Shown in pieces: positions 7,747-17,389 of a stretch of DNA of 64,000 bases. Positions within the stretch are counted from its first letter, which is position 1, and every line of letters starts with the position of its first letter. The notes beneath the pieces are model-generated. The model was not told the DNA's origin, searched no databases, and saw only the letters and a program-made list of their open reading frames with translations. This DNA comes from CAKMZU01 sp965248335. GTDB lineage: Bacteria; Pseudomonadota; Gammaproteobacteria; Pseudomonadales; DT-91. The translations under genes and the position numbers were made by a program. The stretch spans positions 186,001-250,000 of the forward strand of contig CBDFIY010000003.1 of NCBI GenBank assembly GCA_965248335.1, given 5' to 3'.

Positions 7747-10700
7747 ATGATCAGCGAGTTTTTTATTGGCCGCCCCAAATTTGCCATCGTTATTTCTATC
7801 ATTATTACCTTGGCAGGATTTATTTCTCTAATGAAGCTGCCTATCGCTCAGTATCCTCAGGTTGCGCCCCCTCATGTTTCTGTTACTGCCTCCTACCCGG
7901 GCGCTTCTGCGAGTGTTGTTGAGAAAACGGTAGCTGGCCCTATCGAAGATGTTGTTAATGGCGTTGAAGGCATGATCTATATGCAATCGACTAGCGATAA
8001 CCTGGGTAATTATACGCTTGATGTCACTTTTGAACTAGGTACCGACCCCGATATGGCAGTGGTGCGTGTACAAAATAAACTTGTACAAGCTGACGCTAAA
8101 CTACCCATGGAAGTGAAGGTGAATGGCGTTGTCGCGAGTAAATCTTCGCCAGATATATTGATGCTAATCAGTGTCTTTTCGCCGGATAAAGCAAGAGATT
8201 TCTTGTTTTTAACTAATTATACCCAAATTAATATTCAAAGTAGCATTGCAAGAATACCGGGTGTCGCGGATGCCAAGGTATTTGGCGGTACATACTCTAT
8301 GCGTTTATGGCTAAACCCCGATAGTATGAATGCATTAGGGCTAACGACGAGTGATGTCTATAACGCATTGAAAGAGCAGAATGTGCAAGTTGCTTCAGGC
8401 GCTATTGGTTCACCACCTTATGATGGTGATATCCAAAATCAATACACGTTACAGGTGTTAGGCCGTCTTGATAGCGTGGAGGAATTCGAACAAATCATTC
8501 TCCGCTCTGACCCTGATGGATCACAAGTGTTTTTAAAAGATATTGCTCGTGTCGAGCTAGGGCAGAGCGATTACTCGATACTTTCTCAGTTCAATGGCGA
8601 TCCGGCTGTCAATATGATGATTAATTTGACACCAACAGCGAATGCCTTGCAGGTGAACCAACAAGTACTTGAAGAAATGGCGAAGTTAAAGAAGAACTTC
8701 CCCGCAGGCGTTGACTTTTCAGCCAGCTATAACTCATCCAAATATGTATCCGCATCGATAGGGCAAGTGCAAGATGCATTGTATGAAGCAGTATTATTCG
8801 TGGTTTTGGTTGCTTTCATATTTTTGGGGTCAATGCGAGCTGCTTTAGTGCCGAGTATTGCAATACCTGTGTCGCTTATCGGTACATTTTTATTTTTAAA
8901 TATAATGGGTATGTCAGTGAATACCATGACGCTTTTGGCACTTATTCTGGCGATTGGCATCGTGGTGGATGACGCGATACTGGTGATCGAGAACGTTGAG
9001 CGGCATTTGAAATTGAAACCCGAATTAGGCGCAAAGCAGGCGACGATTGATGCCATGAAAGAGGTCACGGCCCCGATCATTGCCACCTCTTTGGTTTTAC
9101 TGGCGGTGTTTGTACCGATCAGTGTATTACCGGGTCTGACGGGGCAAATGTACCGACAACTTGGTGTGACGATCTCGGTTGCAGTGATTATTTCCAGTAT
9201 TAACGCATTGACCTTAAGCCCAGTGCTCTGTTCGTTACTGTTGAAGCCCAATCAAAATGAAGCGAAGTGGTATAAAGGCTTTACGGTTTTGTTTGAAAAG
9301 ATCACGATAAAATATGGCGAAGGTGTTGGCTTTTTGATGAGAAAGCTTGTCATGGTCGGCATTGTTTTTGGTACGCTCATACTGGCAACTGTTTTTGGGT
9401 TTTTAAAAATACCAACTGCTTTTGTGCCTGATGAAGATCAAGGCGTTTTTATTGTGAGTATCCAGTTGCCGGATGATGCGTCATTAAACCGGTCGTACGA
9501 TGTAGCTAAGGAAGTTGAAGCGCTGCTGCGTACCGATAAGAATGTCGAAACACTGACCACTATTACAGGGTTTAGTTTGTTAGCAGGTACTATGCAGAGT
9601 AATTCGGCGGTTATTTTTGTGGTGTTAAAACCATGGAGCGAACGACCAGGGCCTGAGAATCTTGTGTTCAGATCCGTATCGCGTATTAATGAGTTAGCTT
9701 TTTTTGCTGTTCCTGAGGCGACTGTATTTGCTGTGTTGCCGCCCTCTATTCCGGGAGTAGGCTCTGTAGGTGGTATGGAGCTTGTCGTGCAAGATACGCT
9801 GGGCGGCTCCTATAATGACCTCTCCCAGCAAGCGTTGGCGCTGTCTACTGAGGCGATGGAATCAGGCGTTATTGCATCATCTTTTACAACCTTTCGTTCA
9901 AATGTCCCTATGTACTTTCTTAATGTCGATCGAGAAAAAGCGAAAAGTTTAGGTGTTCCTTTGCAAGAGGTATTTTCTACCTTGCAGGCAAATTTTGGCT
10001 CGCTGTATATCAATGATTTTAATAAATTTGGCCAGTCATACCCTGTTATTATGCAGGCAGAAGCTAAAATGCGAAAAGATTTAAATGATTTACAAAACTT
10101 TTACGTCAAAAATACGCAGGGCGATATGATCCCTTTAACGAATATTATTACGACAAAAAAAATATTTGGCCCCGATGCAGTAACACGTTATAACAAGTTC
10201 CGTGCAGCGGTGACTAACGCAACAGTCGCTCCGGGTCACTCATCTTCAGAGGGGATAGCGGTGTTTGATAATCTCGCCCAGTCGTTATCTGAAGGCTACG
10301 AAGTTTCATGGACGGGGCAGGTTTACCAAGAAATTAAGTCGGGGTCGGCAGCGATACTCGCCTTCATATTAGCGATTATTTTTATCTATTTATTTTTAGT
10401 CGCGCAATATGAAAGTTGGTCAATTCCTTTGTCGATTATGTTAGTTGTGCCCATTGCATTGGGCGGCGCTATTCTAGCGCTTTTTCTCACTAAGATGCCG
10501 CTTAACTTGTATGGACAATTAGGCTTGGTGCTTCTGCTTTGTATGGCTTCTAAAAATGCCATACTCATCATCGAATTCGCTAAAAATAAACGTGAAGCGG
10601 GAGAAAGTATTTTAGATGCTGCACTGGATGCAGGAAAGCTGCGTTTTCGTGCGATTAACATGACGGCGATTTCTTTTATTGCCGGTATGGTGCCTTTGAT

Positions 10701-10866
10701 ATTGGCCAGCGGCCCCGGCGCTTTTGCTCAAATATCATTGAGTGTGCCCGTAGCGGCCGGTATGTTGGTTGCACTTTTTGTAGGCACGTTCTTGATCCCT
10801 TGTTTTTATGTCATCGTGCAAACACTTCGAGAGAAAATCTCATCGGGTGGTAATAAGCGCGCATAA
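7747..10866 (+). CDS. RND multidrug efflux permease (AcrB/MexB family)
   Basis: Proton-driven inner-membrane pump that exports hydrophobic or amphiphilic compounds through the adaptor encoded just upstream. The 1039-residue length and the N-terminus ISEFFIGRPKFAIVISII are typical of the hydrophobe/amphiphile efflux-1 group. The proton-relay aspartates are in GIVVDDAILVIENVERH and the relay lysine in MASKNAILIIEFAK. Large periplasmic loops after the first and seventh spans form the porter and docking domains. It forms a two-gene operon with the adaptor. A short inverted repeat (ATCATTT...AAATGAT, 10867-10883) follows the stop and may end the transcript, although it has no T-run. Substrates cannot be predicted. 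Confidence 0.93.
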   Translation: MISEFFIGRPKFAIVISIIITLAGFISLMKLPIAQYPQVAPPHVSVTASYPGASASVVEKTVAGPIEDVVNGVEGMIYMQSTSDNLGNYTLDVTFELGTDPDMAVVRVQNKLVQADAKLPMEVKVNGVVASKSSPDILMLISVFSPDKARDFLFLTNYTQINIQSSIARIPGVADAKVFGGTYSMRLWLNPDSMNALGLTTSDVYNALKEQNVQVASGAIGSPPYDGDIQNQYTLQVLGRLDSVEEFEQIILRSDPDGSQVFLKDIARVELGQSDYSILSQFNGDPAVNMMINLTPTANALQVNQQVLEEMAKLKKNFPAGVDFSASYNSSKYVSASIGQVQDALYEAVLFVVLVAFIFLGSMRAALVPSIAIPVSLIGTFLFLNIMGMSVNTMTLLALILAIGIVVDDAILVIENVERHLKLKPELGAKQATIDAMKEVTAPIIATSLVLLAVFVPISVLPGLTGQMYRQLGVTISVAVIISSINALTLSPVLCSLLLKPNQNEAKWYKGFTVLFEKITIKYGEGVGFLMRKLVMVGIVFGTLILATVFGFLKIPTAFVPDEDQGVFIVSIQLPDDASLNRSYDVAKEVEALLRTDKNVETLTTITGFSLLAGTMQSNSAVIFVVLKPWSERPGPENLVFRSVSRINELAFFAVPEATVFAVLPPSIPGVGSVGGMELVVQDTLGGSYNDLSQQALALSTEAMESGVIASSFTTFRSNVPMYFLNVDREKAKSLGVPLQEVFSTLQANFGSLYINDFNKFGQSYPVIMQAEAKMRKDLNDLQNFYVKNTQGDMIPLTNIITTKKIFGPDAVTRYNKFRAAVTNATVAPGHSSSEGIAVFDNLAQSLSEGYEVSWTGQVYQEIKSGSAAILAFILAIIFIYLFLVAQYESWSIPLSIMLVVPIALGGAILALFLTKMPLNLYGQLGLVLLLCMASKNAILIIEFAKNKREAGESILDAALDAGKLRFRAINMTAISFIAGMVPLILASGPGAFAQISLSVPVAAGMLVALFVGTFLIPCFYVIVQTLREKISSGGNKRA

Positions 10867-10883
10867 ATCATTTTTTAAATGAT
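10867..10883. other. Short perfect inverted repeat after the efflux operon
   Basis: ATCATTT and AAATGAT flank a 3-base loop immediately behind the stop codon of the RND pump. It lacks the T-run of an intrinsic terminator on the + strand, so it may only stabilise the transcript end. The rest of the gap to ubiE (10884-11037) also contains TGCACT/AGTGCA arms around a 14-base loop. I see no gene there. Confidence 0.3.
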
Positions 10884-11037
10884 CCCGCGAGAATAAAAAA
10901 ATAGCTATCGGTATACGCTTGAGTGAGTGGCTGTACTTCCTTGTACAATACTAATGTTCGTTAACTTACCTTGCACTATGCATCGTGACGAAGTGCATTT
11001 TAATCGATACAATGCTTCTTTTTATTGAGAGAATGGC

Positions 11038-11790
11038 ATGGCTGATAAAGACGATACCACGCATTTTGGCTATGAAACGGTTAACGAGTCAGAAAAAGCC
11101 TCAAAAGTAGCAGGGGTATTTCATTCGGTTGCCAGTAAATATGACATCATGAATGATTTGATGTCAGGTGGTGTTCATCGATTGTGGAAACAATTAACCA
11201 TCGAAGCAAGTACAGCGAGGGCAGGACAAAAAATTCTTGATATCGCAGGGGGTACGGGTGACCTTGCTGCTAAATTTTCCAAAATTGTCGGGGATGAAGG
11301 GCAAGTGATTCTTTCTGATATTAATAGCTCTATGCTGAATGTCGGCAGAGATCGGCTGATTGATAGAGGCTTGACCAATAACCTTGCTTACGTGCAGGCG
11401 GATGCGGAGTCCTTACCCTTTGAAGATAATTATTTTGATTGTATTACCATCGCTTTTGGCTTACGTAATGTGACACATAAAGAACTCGCATTAGCATCCA
11501 TGTTGCGTATTTTAAAACCCGGAGGAAAGCTGCTGGTTTTAGAGTTTTCAAAACCAAGAAATCCTCTTTTATCAAAGGCTTACGATGCCTACTCATTTAA
11601 TATTTTACCAAAAGTAGGGAAGCTTGTAGCCGATGATGAAGAGAGTTATCGTTATTTGGCTGAATCCATTCGTATGCATCCTGATCAAGAAACACTGAAA
11701 CAAATGATGCTGGATGCGGGTTTTAATCGCGTTGATTATTACAATATGACAGGTGGCATTGTAGCTTTGCACAAAGGGTATAAGGCGTAA
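11038..11790 (+). CDS. ubiE: Ubiquinone/menaquinone C-methyltransferase UbiE
   Basis: SAM-dependent C-methylation step of the benzoquinol (and demethylmenaquinol) ring in quinone biosynthesis. Family signatures are visible: FGYETVNESEKASKVAGVF at the N-terminus, YDIMNDLMSGGVHRLWK, the SAM-binding loop LDIAGGTGDLA, AFGLRNVTHKE and the C-terminal NMTGGIVALHKGYKA. Length 250 aa is normal. It begins an operon with ubiJ (4-base gap) and ubiB (3-base gap), the common gammaproteobacterial arrangement. No missing residues are seen. Confidence 0.96.
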   Translation: MADKDDTTHFGYETVNESEKASKVAGVFHSVASKYDIMNDLMSGGVHRLWKQLTIEASTARAGQKILDIAGGTGDLAAKFSKIVGDEGQVILSDINSSMLNVGRDRLIDRGLTNNLAYVQADAESLPFEDNYFDCITIAFGLRNVTHKELALASMLRILKPGGKLLVLEFSKPRNPLLSKAYDAYSFNILPKVGKLVADDEESYRYLAESIRMHPDQETLKQMMLDAGFNRVDYYNMTGGIVALHKGYKA

Positions 11791-11794
11791 TCGT

Positions 11795-12418
11795 ATGCAG
11801 GAGCAATTAGCTACCCTTGAGCTGTTAATTAATCAAGCACTAAAACTCGATGAAAAGGCGCAAACACAGTTAGCGCAATTTTTAGGAAAAAGCATTCGCA
11901 TCACCTGCTCTGAGCCTGATCTTGATATCGTACTGAGTGTGCTTGAAAAGAAAATTCGCCTGTTGACTTATGACAGCTGGTTGGTGGAAGCAGAAACTAC
12001 GCCTACCACGCATTTGACAGGGGGTTTTGCCGCTTTTGTGCAACTGCTTGCTGCTGAAGATAAAGCCGCAGCTCTGATCAATCTCGATCTTAAGCTCAAA
12101 GGTGATACTGCCCTACTCATTGATTTGCAAAATGTACTCACGCATATCGGTATTGACTGGGAGTATCATTTGGCGCGGTTTGTTGGGGATGTTCCTGCAC
12201 ATTTTTTAGGAAAAATGTCGCGCAGCACGTGGCGTTGGATAAAAGATACGCAACCTATATTTGTGAGACATGTGCGAGAGTTTGTGACAGAAGAGATGAC
12301 GTTGACACCGCCTAAAGTTGAGATTGATGCTTATGTTGACGATATTCAGCAGTTATCACAACGTATAGAGCGGTTAGAAGCACACGTTAAGCGCTTTGCT
12401 ATCAAGAGGAAAAGCTGA
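11795..12418 (+). CDS. ubiJ: Ubiquinone biosynthesis accessory factor UbiJ (SCP2 domain)
   Basis: UbiJ binds ubiquinone intermediates through an SCP2 lipid-carrier domain and helps assemble the soluble Ubi metabolon. Here the SCP2-like part is about residues 10-110, followed by a helical tail with a coiled-coil stretch (DDIQQLSQRIERLEAHVKR) at the C-terminus, as in the family. The match at sequence level is modest, but length (207 aa) and position between ubiE and ubiB are diagnostic. The start lies 4 bases after the ubiE stop, indicating translational coupling. Confidence 0.88.
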   Translation: MQEQLATLELLINQALKLDEKAQTQLAQFLGKSIRITCSEPDLDIVLSVLEKKIRLLTYDSWLVEAETTPTTHLTGGFAAFVQLLAAEDKAAALINLDLKLKGDTALLIDLQNVLTHIGIDWEYHLARFVGDVPAHFLGKMSRSTWRWIKDTQPIFVRHVREFVTEEMTLTPPKVEIDAYVDDIQQLSQRIERLEAHVKRFAIKRKS

Positions 12419-12421
12419 TTC

Positions 12422-13936
12422 GTGTTACGGTTATTTAAAATTCTTTGGGTCTGTTACAAATACCGCCTTGACCAGTGTTTACCGATCGGCACCATGCCTT
12501 GGTACGTGCGCTTCTTATGCCTTAGTTTTTGTCTTGTGAAGCCACCTGAATTGTCCTTGTCTGAGCGTCTCGCGAGTGCATTAGAAGAACTCGGGCCTTT
12601 GTTTGTGAAATTTGGCCAATTACTGTCGACGAGGCCAGATTTACTGAGTGATGATGCGACCAACGAATTGGCTAAGCTGCAAGATAATGTAGCGCCCTTT
12701 GATAGCGAACGCTCGGTTGCCATTATTGAGGAGGCGCTGGGTGCACCTGTTGGTCATTTGTTTCATACTTTTGACAGCATCCCTATGGCTTCGGCTTCCA
12801 TTGCTCAAGTGCATGCCGCGACGCTGTTCGATCTGAGAGAAGTCGTTGTGAAGGTCGTGCGGCCGAATATCCGAAAGCTTATAGACAAAGATCTTAAGCT
12901 GCTTAAGGTAGGCGCTTGGCTTATTTACCGGCTTCACCCTGATGGTAAGCGTTTACGCCCGATGGAGGTTGTCGAAGAGTATCACTACACGCTTATTAAT
13001 GAATTGGATTTGAAAAAAGAAGCGGCGAATGCCTCGCAACTAAGGCGAAATTTCATTACATCCGACTTACTCTATGTGCCTGAGATTTACTGGCCTTACT
13101 GCCGCAAAAATGTCATGGTCATGGAGCGTATTGATGGCATATCTGTGAGCGATATAGCAGCCCTTGACGCACAAGGCTCTGACCGTAAAAAGCTTGCAGA
13201 GCGAGGTGTAGAAATATTTTTTACTCAAGTATTTAAGCACAGTTTTTTCCATGCAGATATGCACCCTGGCAATATTTTCGTCGCCAAAACACCGGTTGAT
13301 CCGCCAAAATACATTGCTATCGATTGTGCCATTGTGGGCAGCCTTGATGAGGCCGATCAATATTACGTTGCACGCTGCTTGTTGGCGATTTTTAAGCGCG
13401 ATTACCGGCTGGTAGCTAAGCTGCATGTCGAATCGGGCTGGGTTGCAAAAGGCACAAAAGTGACTGAATTTGAATCAGCGATTCGCAGTGTTTGTGAGCC
13501 TATTTTTGAGCGGCCCTTGGCAGAAATTTCCTTTGCTGAATTGTTATTGTATTTATTTCAAACAGCACGACGCTTTGATATGCAAGTACAGCCTTCATTG
13601 ATGCTTTTGCAAAAAACGCTATTGCACATCGAGGGGTTGGGAAGAGAGGTCTATCCTGATTTAGATTTATGGGAAACGGCCATGCCATTTTTAGAAAATT
13701 GGATGCGAGCACGTTATTCGCCACTCAATATTTTTAAACAAGTAGAGCAGCACTTGCCGAGTTGGCTTGAGCATCTGCCGGATATGCCGGACCTTGTTTA
13801 TGATAATTTGCATGCACAAAAAACGAATGATCAGGCAACGTTATTGAGCCTTTTTAAACAGCAGCAACGCGTAAATCATTGGCTGAGCCTTGGTTTTATT
13901 ACTTTAGCAGCAGTTTTATTGATTAAGCTGCTTTAA
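12422..13936 (+). CDS. ubiB: Ubiquinone biosynthesis protein kinase-like ATPase UbiB
   Basis: Atypical kinase (ABC1/ADCK/UbiB family) with ATPase activity needed for coenzyme Q synthesis at the membrane. The family-specific KxGQ motif is FVKFGQLLSTRPDLL (Lys63, Gln66). ASIAQVHAA replaces the glycine-rich loop, ELDLKKEAANA holds the conserved ExD, and FHADMHPGNIFV plus AIDCAIVG are the catalytic and metal motifs. A C-terminal membrane anchor (WLSLGFITLAAVLLIKLL) ends the protein. Length 504 aa is shorter than the roughly 540 of E. coli because the C-terminus has one clear span. The start is GTG, 3 bases after the ubiJ stop. Confidence 0.94.
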   Translation: MLRLFKILWVCYKYRLDQCLPIGTMPWYVRFLCLSFCLVKPPELSLSERLASALEELGPLFVKFGQLLSTRPDLLSDDATNELAKLQDNVAPFDSERSVAIIEEALGAPVGHLFHTFDSIPMASASIAQVHAATLFDLREVVVKVVRPNIRKLIDKDLKLLKVGAWLIYRLHPDGKRLRPMEVVEEYHYTLINELDLKKEAANASQLRRNFITSDLLYVPEIYWPYCRKNVMVMERIDGISVSDIAALDAQGSDRKKLAERGVEIFFTQVFKHSFFHADMHPGNIFVAKTPVDPPKYIAIDCAIVGSLDEADQYYVARCLLAIFKRDYRLVAKLHVESGWVAKGTKVTEFESAIRSVCEPIFERPLAEISFAELLLYLFQTARRFDMQVQPSLMLLQKTLLHIEGLGREVYPDLDLWETAMPFLENWMRARYSPLNIFKQVEQHLPSWLEHLPDMPDLVYDNLHAQKTNDQATLLSLFKQQQRVNHWLSLGFITLAAVLLIKLL

Positions 13937-13952
13937 CCTTTCGAGTCTACTA

Positions 13953-16118
13953 ATGGATGTATCAAAAATATTAGATGCGCTGAATGATGCGCAACGTGAA
14001 GCTGTGGCAGCAGAGGGATCCAACATCTTGGTTCTGGCGGGGGCCGGTAGTGGAAAAACACGTGTTTTAGTTCATCGCATTGCTTGGTTGATGCAAGTCG
14101 AGAACTTATCTCCACACAGTATTTTGGCCGTGACCTTTACCAATAAAGCGGCTAAAGAGATGCGCGCACGTATCGAAAATATGCTGAATATCCCTACACA
14201 AAGTTTATGGATAGGGACGTTTCATGGTCTTGCGCATCGATTATTAAAAATGCACTGGATGGAGGCGGGGCTGCCGCAGAATTTCCAAATTTTAGACAGC
14301 GATGATCAGCTACGTCTGATAAAACGGATCATGAAAGAGCTCGCGCTTGATGATAGCCAGTGGCCGCCACGACAGGCACAAAGCTATATCAACAACAAAA
14401 AAGATGAGGGGCTAAGAGCGGGGAATATTGAAACCTTTGGTGATATGTACGAAGAAACGCTGCTTAAAGTGTATGCGGCCTATGAAAATCTCTGTCAGCA
14501 AAATGGCGTCGTAGATTTCGCGGAATTATTATTACGTTCACATGAATTATGGCTCAAACAGCCTCAACTGCTACAGCACTACCAGCAACGCTTTCGACAT
14601 ATTCTGGTAGACGAATTTCAGGATACTAATGCGGTGCAATATGCCTGGATTCGAATGCTAGCCGGTGGGTCATCGTGTCTCATGGCTGTGGGGGACGACG
14701 ATCAATCCATCTACGGCTGGCGCGGTGCAAAAATTGAAAATATTCAATCGTTGAGCCATGACTTTAAAGACCTAAAAACCATTAAGCTTGAACAAAATTA
14801 CCGTTCAACAAAAACGATTCTAGAAGCAGCTAATGCGGTTATCGAAAAAAATGCTTCACGGCTAGGTAAATCGTTGTGGACAGAAGGCGAAGATGGCGAG
14901 CTTATTGAATTGTATGCAGCATTTAACGAACAAGACGAAGCACGATTTATTATCGAAAGTATTGAGCAACAACTGCGCTTACACCCCTTTAAGAAAGCTG
15001 ATGTTGCTGTGCTGTATCGGTCGAATGCTCAGTCGAGGATACTGGAAGAAGCCTTGATTCGCTCAAGCATGCCTTACCGTATTTATGGCGGTCAGCGATT
15101 CTATGAGCGTCTTGAAATTAAGCATGCGATGGCCTACTTGCGTTTAATGACGAACCCTCAGGATGATGCGGCTTTTGAGCGTGTTGTAAATATACCAACG
15201 CGGGGTATTGGCAATAAAACGCTTGATACGTTGCGGACAACTGCGAGAGAGCAAGGGAAGAGCCTTTGGCAATCGGCACAAAGTCTTATTGTTAACAAAG
15301 CACTTCCGCCAAGAGCGACAACGTGCTTACAAGCTTTCTTGCAGCTAATTAATACATTTGAGTCGCAGTGTGAGGCACTTGAGCTGAAAGAGGCCGTTGA
15401 TCATGTGATTAAAAAAAGTGGTTTAATTGCCTATTTCAAAAAAGAAAAAGGTGAAAAAGGGCAGGCGCGCATTGAAAACCTTGAAGAATTAGTCAGTGCC
15501 GCCTCTGAATTCCCTCTTGAAACAGAATCCGAAATATCGTCATTACAACAGTTTATTGATTCAGCGGCGCTGGATGCCGGTGATGCACAGGCCGATGAAT
15601 ATGAAGATTGCGTGCAATTAATGACATTGCACAGCGCGAAAGGCTTAGAGTTTCCCTGTGTTTTTCTCGCGGGTGTAGAAGAAGGCCTTTTCCCGCATAA
15701 AATGAGTGCAACCGACCCTGAGCGGCTAGAAGAAGAGCGTAGGCTTTGTTATGTCGGTATTACGCGTGCGATGCAGAAATTGTTCATTACATATGCAGAA
15801 AATAGGCGTATGCACGGACAAGATAATTGCAACAGTCCGTCGCGATTTATAAAAGATATCCCCAAAGAATTAATCAGAGAAATACGCTTACAATCCGTAT
15901 CAAAGCCCATTGCTAGTAAACGTATAAACACAAACCAATCTTTGAAGAGTCAGGAAGCGGCATTCCGTTTAGGGCAGCGTGTTCTCCACAAGAAATTCGG
16001 TGAAGGCACTGTACTTCAGAATGAAGGGCAGGGAAAAAGTGCGCGAGTTCAGGTTAATTTCAGTGATGTGGGTAGCAAGTGGCTGGTATTGGAATATGCC
16101 AAATTAGAGGCCGTATAA
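13953..16118 (+). CDS. uvrD: DNA helicase II UvrD
   Basis: Superfamily 1A 3'-5' helicase acting in nucleotide excision and methyl-directed mismatch repair. The Walker A box is AGAGSGKTRVLVHRI near residue 30, the Walker B motif VDEFQDTN near residue 218, with GDDDQSIYGWRGA, QNYRST and the C-terminal motifs LMTLHSAKGLEFPCVFLAGVEE and VGITRAM following in order. The tail VLHKKFGEGTVLQNEGQG is the UvrD C-terminal Tudor-like extension that separates UvrD from Rep. Length 721 aa is normal. It begins 16 bases after ubiB, so it may be read from the ubi transcript. Confidence 0.96.
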   Translation: MDVSKILDALNDAQREAVAAEGSNILVLAGAGSGKTRVLVHRIAWLMQVENLSPHSILAVTFTNKAAKEMRARIENMLNIPTQSLWIGTFHGLAHRLLKMHWMEAGLPQNFQILDSDDQLRLIKRIMKELALDDSQWPPRQAQSYINNKKDEGLRAGNIETFGDMYEETLLKVYAAYENLCQQNGVVDFAELLLRSHELWLKQPQLLQHYQQRFRHILVDEFQDTNAVQYAWIRMLAGGSSCLMAVGDDDQSIYGWRGAKIENIQSLSHDFKDLKTIKLEQNYRSTKTILEAANAVIEKNASRLGKSLWTEGEDGELIELYAAFNEQDEARFIIESIEQQLRLHPFKKADVAVLYRSNAQSRILEEALIRSSMPYRIYGGQRFYERLEIKHAMAYLRLMTNPQDDAAFERVVNIPTRGIGNKTLDTLRTTAREQGKSLWQSAQSLIVNKALPPRATTCLQAFLQLINTFESQCEALELKEAVDHVIKKSGLIAYFKKEKGEKGQARIENLEELVSAASEFPLETESEISSLQQFIDSAALDAGDAQADEYEDCVQLMTLHSAKGLEFPCVFLAGVEEGLFPHKMSATDPERLEEERRLCYVGITRAMQKLFITYAENRRMHGQDNCNSPSRFIKDIPKELIREIRLQSVSKPIASKRINTNQSLKSQEAAFRLGQRVLHKKFGEGTVLQNEGQGKSARVQVNFSDVGSKWLVLEYAKLEAV

Positions 16119-16146
16119 GGTTATCTTAAATAAGGGTAAGGGAAAC

Positions 16147-17277
16147 ATGAATAATAAGATCAACCTTCCATCGCTGATTATTCTTTGCTTGGTGGCGCTT
16201 ATCGTAGCGCTGGTCGGCTTATTGTCCATGAATCCCCTGGAAAGAAAACAGTCTTTGGTGCAAGGTTCGGCACAACCCGTTATTGAATGGAAAATGGCGA
16301 CATCATGGCCGAAAGGGTTTCCTGGGCTTGGTACTGCGCCAGAATATTTTGCTGAACAAGTTAATCGCATGAGTGGCGGACGTTTGGTGGTTAAAGTTTT
16401 TGCCGCAGGTGAGCTGGTGCCCGCACTGAGTGTTTTCGATGCTGTCTCTAGTGGCAGTATCGAAGCAGGGCATTCGGGTGCCTATTATTGGAAAGGAAAA
16501 ATTAAAGCATCGCCTTTTTTTACAACCGTGCCTTTTGGTATGACAGCACAAGAAATGAACGCATGGCTGTATTACGGTGGTGGCATGGAGTTATGGCGAG
16601 AGCTTTATGCGCCTTTTAATGTATATCCGTTGGCAGCAGGCAATACAGGCATGCAAATGGCCGGTTGGTTTAACAAGGAAATACATACAATTGATGATTT
16701 ACAGGGATTGAAAATGCGTATTCCCGGGTTGGCAGGTGAGGTATTCACGCGTGCTGGTGGCGTGGCGGTCAACATCCCAGGTGGTGAACTCTATACGGCA
16801 TTAAAGACAGGTGTGATTGATGCAACAGAGTGGGTTGGCCCGTACAATGACCTTGCCGTGGGTTTCTATGAGGTCGCTAAGTATTACTATTATCCCGGCT
16901 GGCATGAGCCAGGCTCAACGCTTGAGCTTACAGTCAACAAGGACGCGTTTATGGCTTTACCTAAAGATTTGCAGGCTATTGTTGAGTCGGCAGCCATCGC
17001 GTCAAATGAATTGATGTTAAGTGAGTATACAGCGAGAAATAATCATGCACTTAGAGAGCTCGTTGAAACACACGGGGTGCAATTAAAACCGCTGCCGATG
17101 CCTGTATTAAAAGAACTTCATAAGCATGGACGTGAGGTATTGGCAGAAATTACCCAAAGTGATGCGATGGCAGAAAAAATCTATCGCTCGTATCAAGCTT
17201 TTAATAAACAAGTGCAGGCCTATCACCGTGTATCCGAACAGGCCTATATGAATATGCGTGAGCAGCTAGTGCATTAG
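16147..17277 (+). CDS. TRAP transporter solute-binding protein (DctP family), orphan
   Basis: Extracytoplasmic receptor of the tripartite ATP-independent periplasmic class. An uncleaved anchor or signal peptide occupies residues 6-28 (LPSLIILCLVALIVALVGLL). The mature part begins EWKMATSWPKGFPGLG and contains GLKMRIPGLAGEVF and YTALKTGVIDATEWVGPYND, which fit the subgroup that binds alpha-keto or hydroxy monocarboxylates (TakP-like). That substrate is inferred from family resemblance. No DctQ or DctM membrane genes are next to it. It follows uvrD by 28 bases. A GCCAA/TTGGC hairpin at 17301-17313 before a T-rich stretch could be a weak terminator. Confidence 0.85.
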   Translation: MNNKINLPSLIILCLVALIVALVGLLSMNPLERKQSLVQGSAQPVIEWKMATSWPKGFPGLGTAPEYFAEQVNRMSGGRLVVKVFAAGELVPALSVFDAVSSGSIEAGHSGAYYWKGKIKASPFFTTVPFGMTAQEMNAWLYYGGGMELWRELYAPFNVYPLAAGNTGMQMAGWFNKEIHTIDDLQGLKMRIPGLAGEVFTRAGGVAVNIPGGELYTALKTGVIDATEWVGPYNDLAVGFYEVAKYYYYPGWHEPGSTLELTVNKDAFMALPKDLQAIVESAAIASNELMLSEYTARNNHALRELVETHGVQLKPLPMPVLKELHKHGREVLAEITQSDAMAEKIYRSYQAFNKQVQAYHRVSEQAYMNMREQLVH

Positions 17278-17389
17278 CGACTTAAACATAAACCGACAGA
17301 GCCAAGTGTTGGCAGTTATTTTTCTTGTTGGGTAAATAGATACTCTATTTCTTCTGCGCTCATATTATTACGCGCTATCGTAGGTAGTT

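Noticed and set aside
17278..17389. Second attC-like site upstream of the GNAT gene
   Set aside because: Only a small GCCAA/TTGGC hairpin and a GTTATGC near the start codon are present; there are no paired outer arms.
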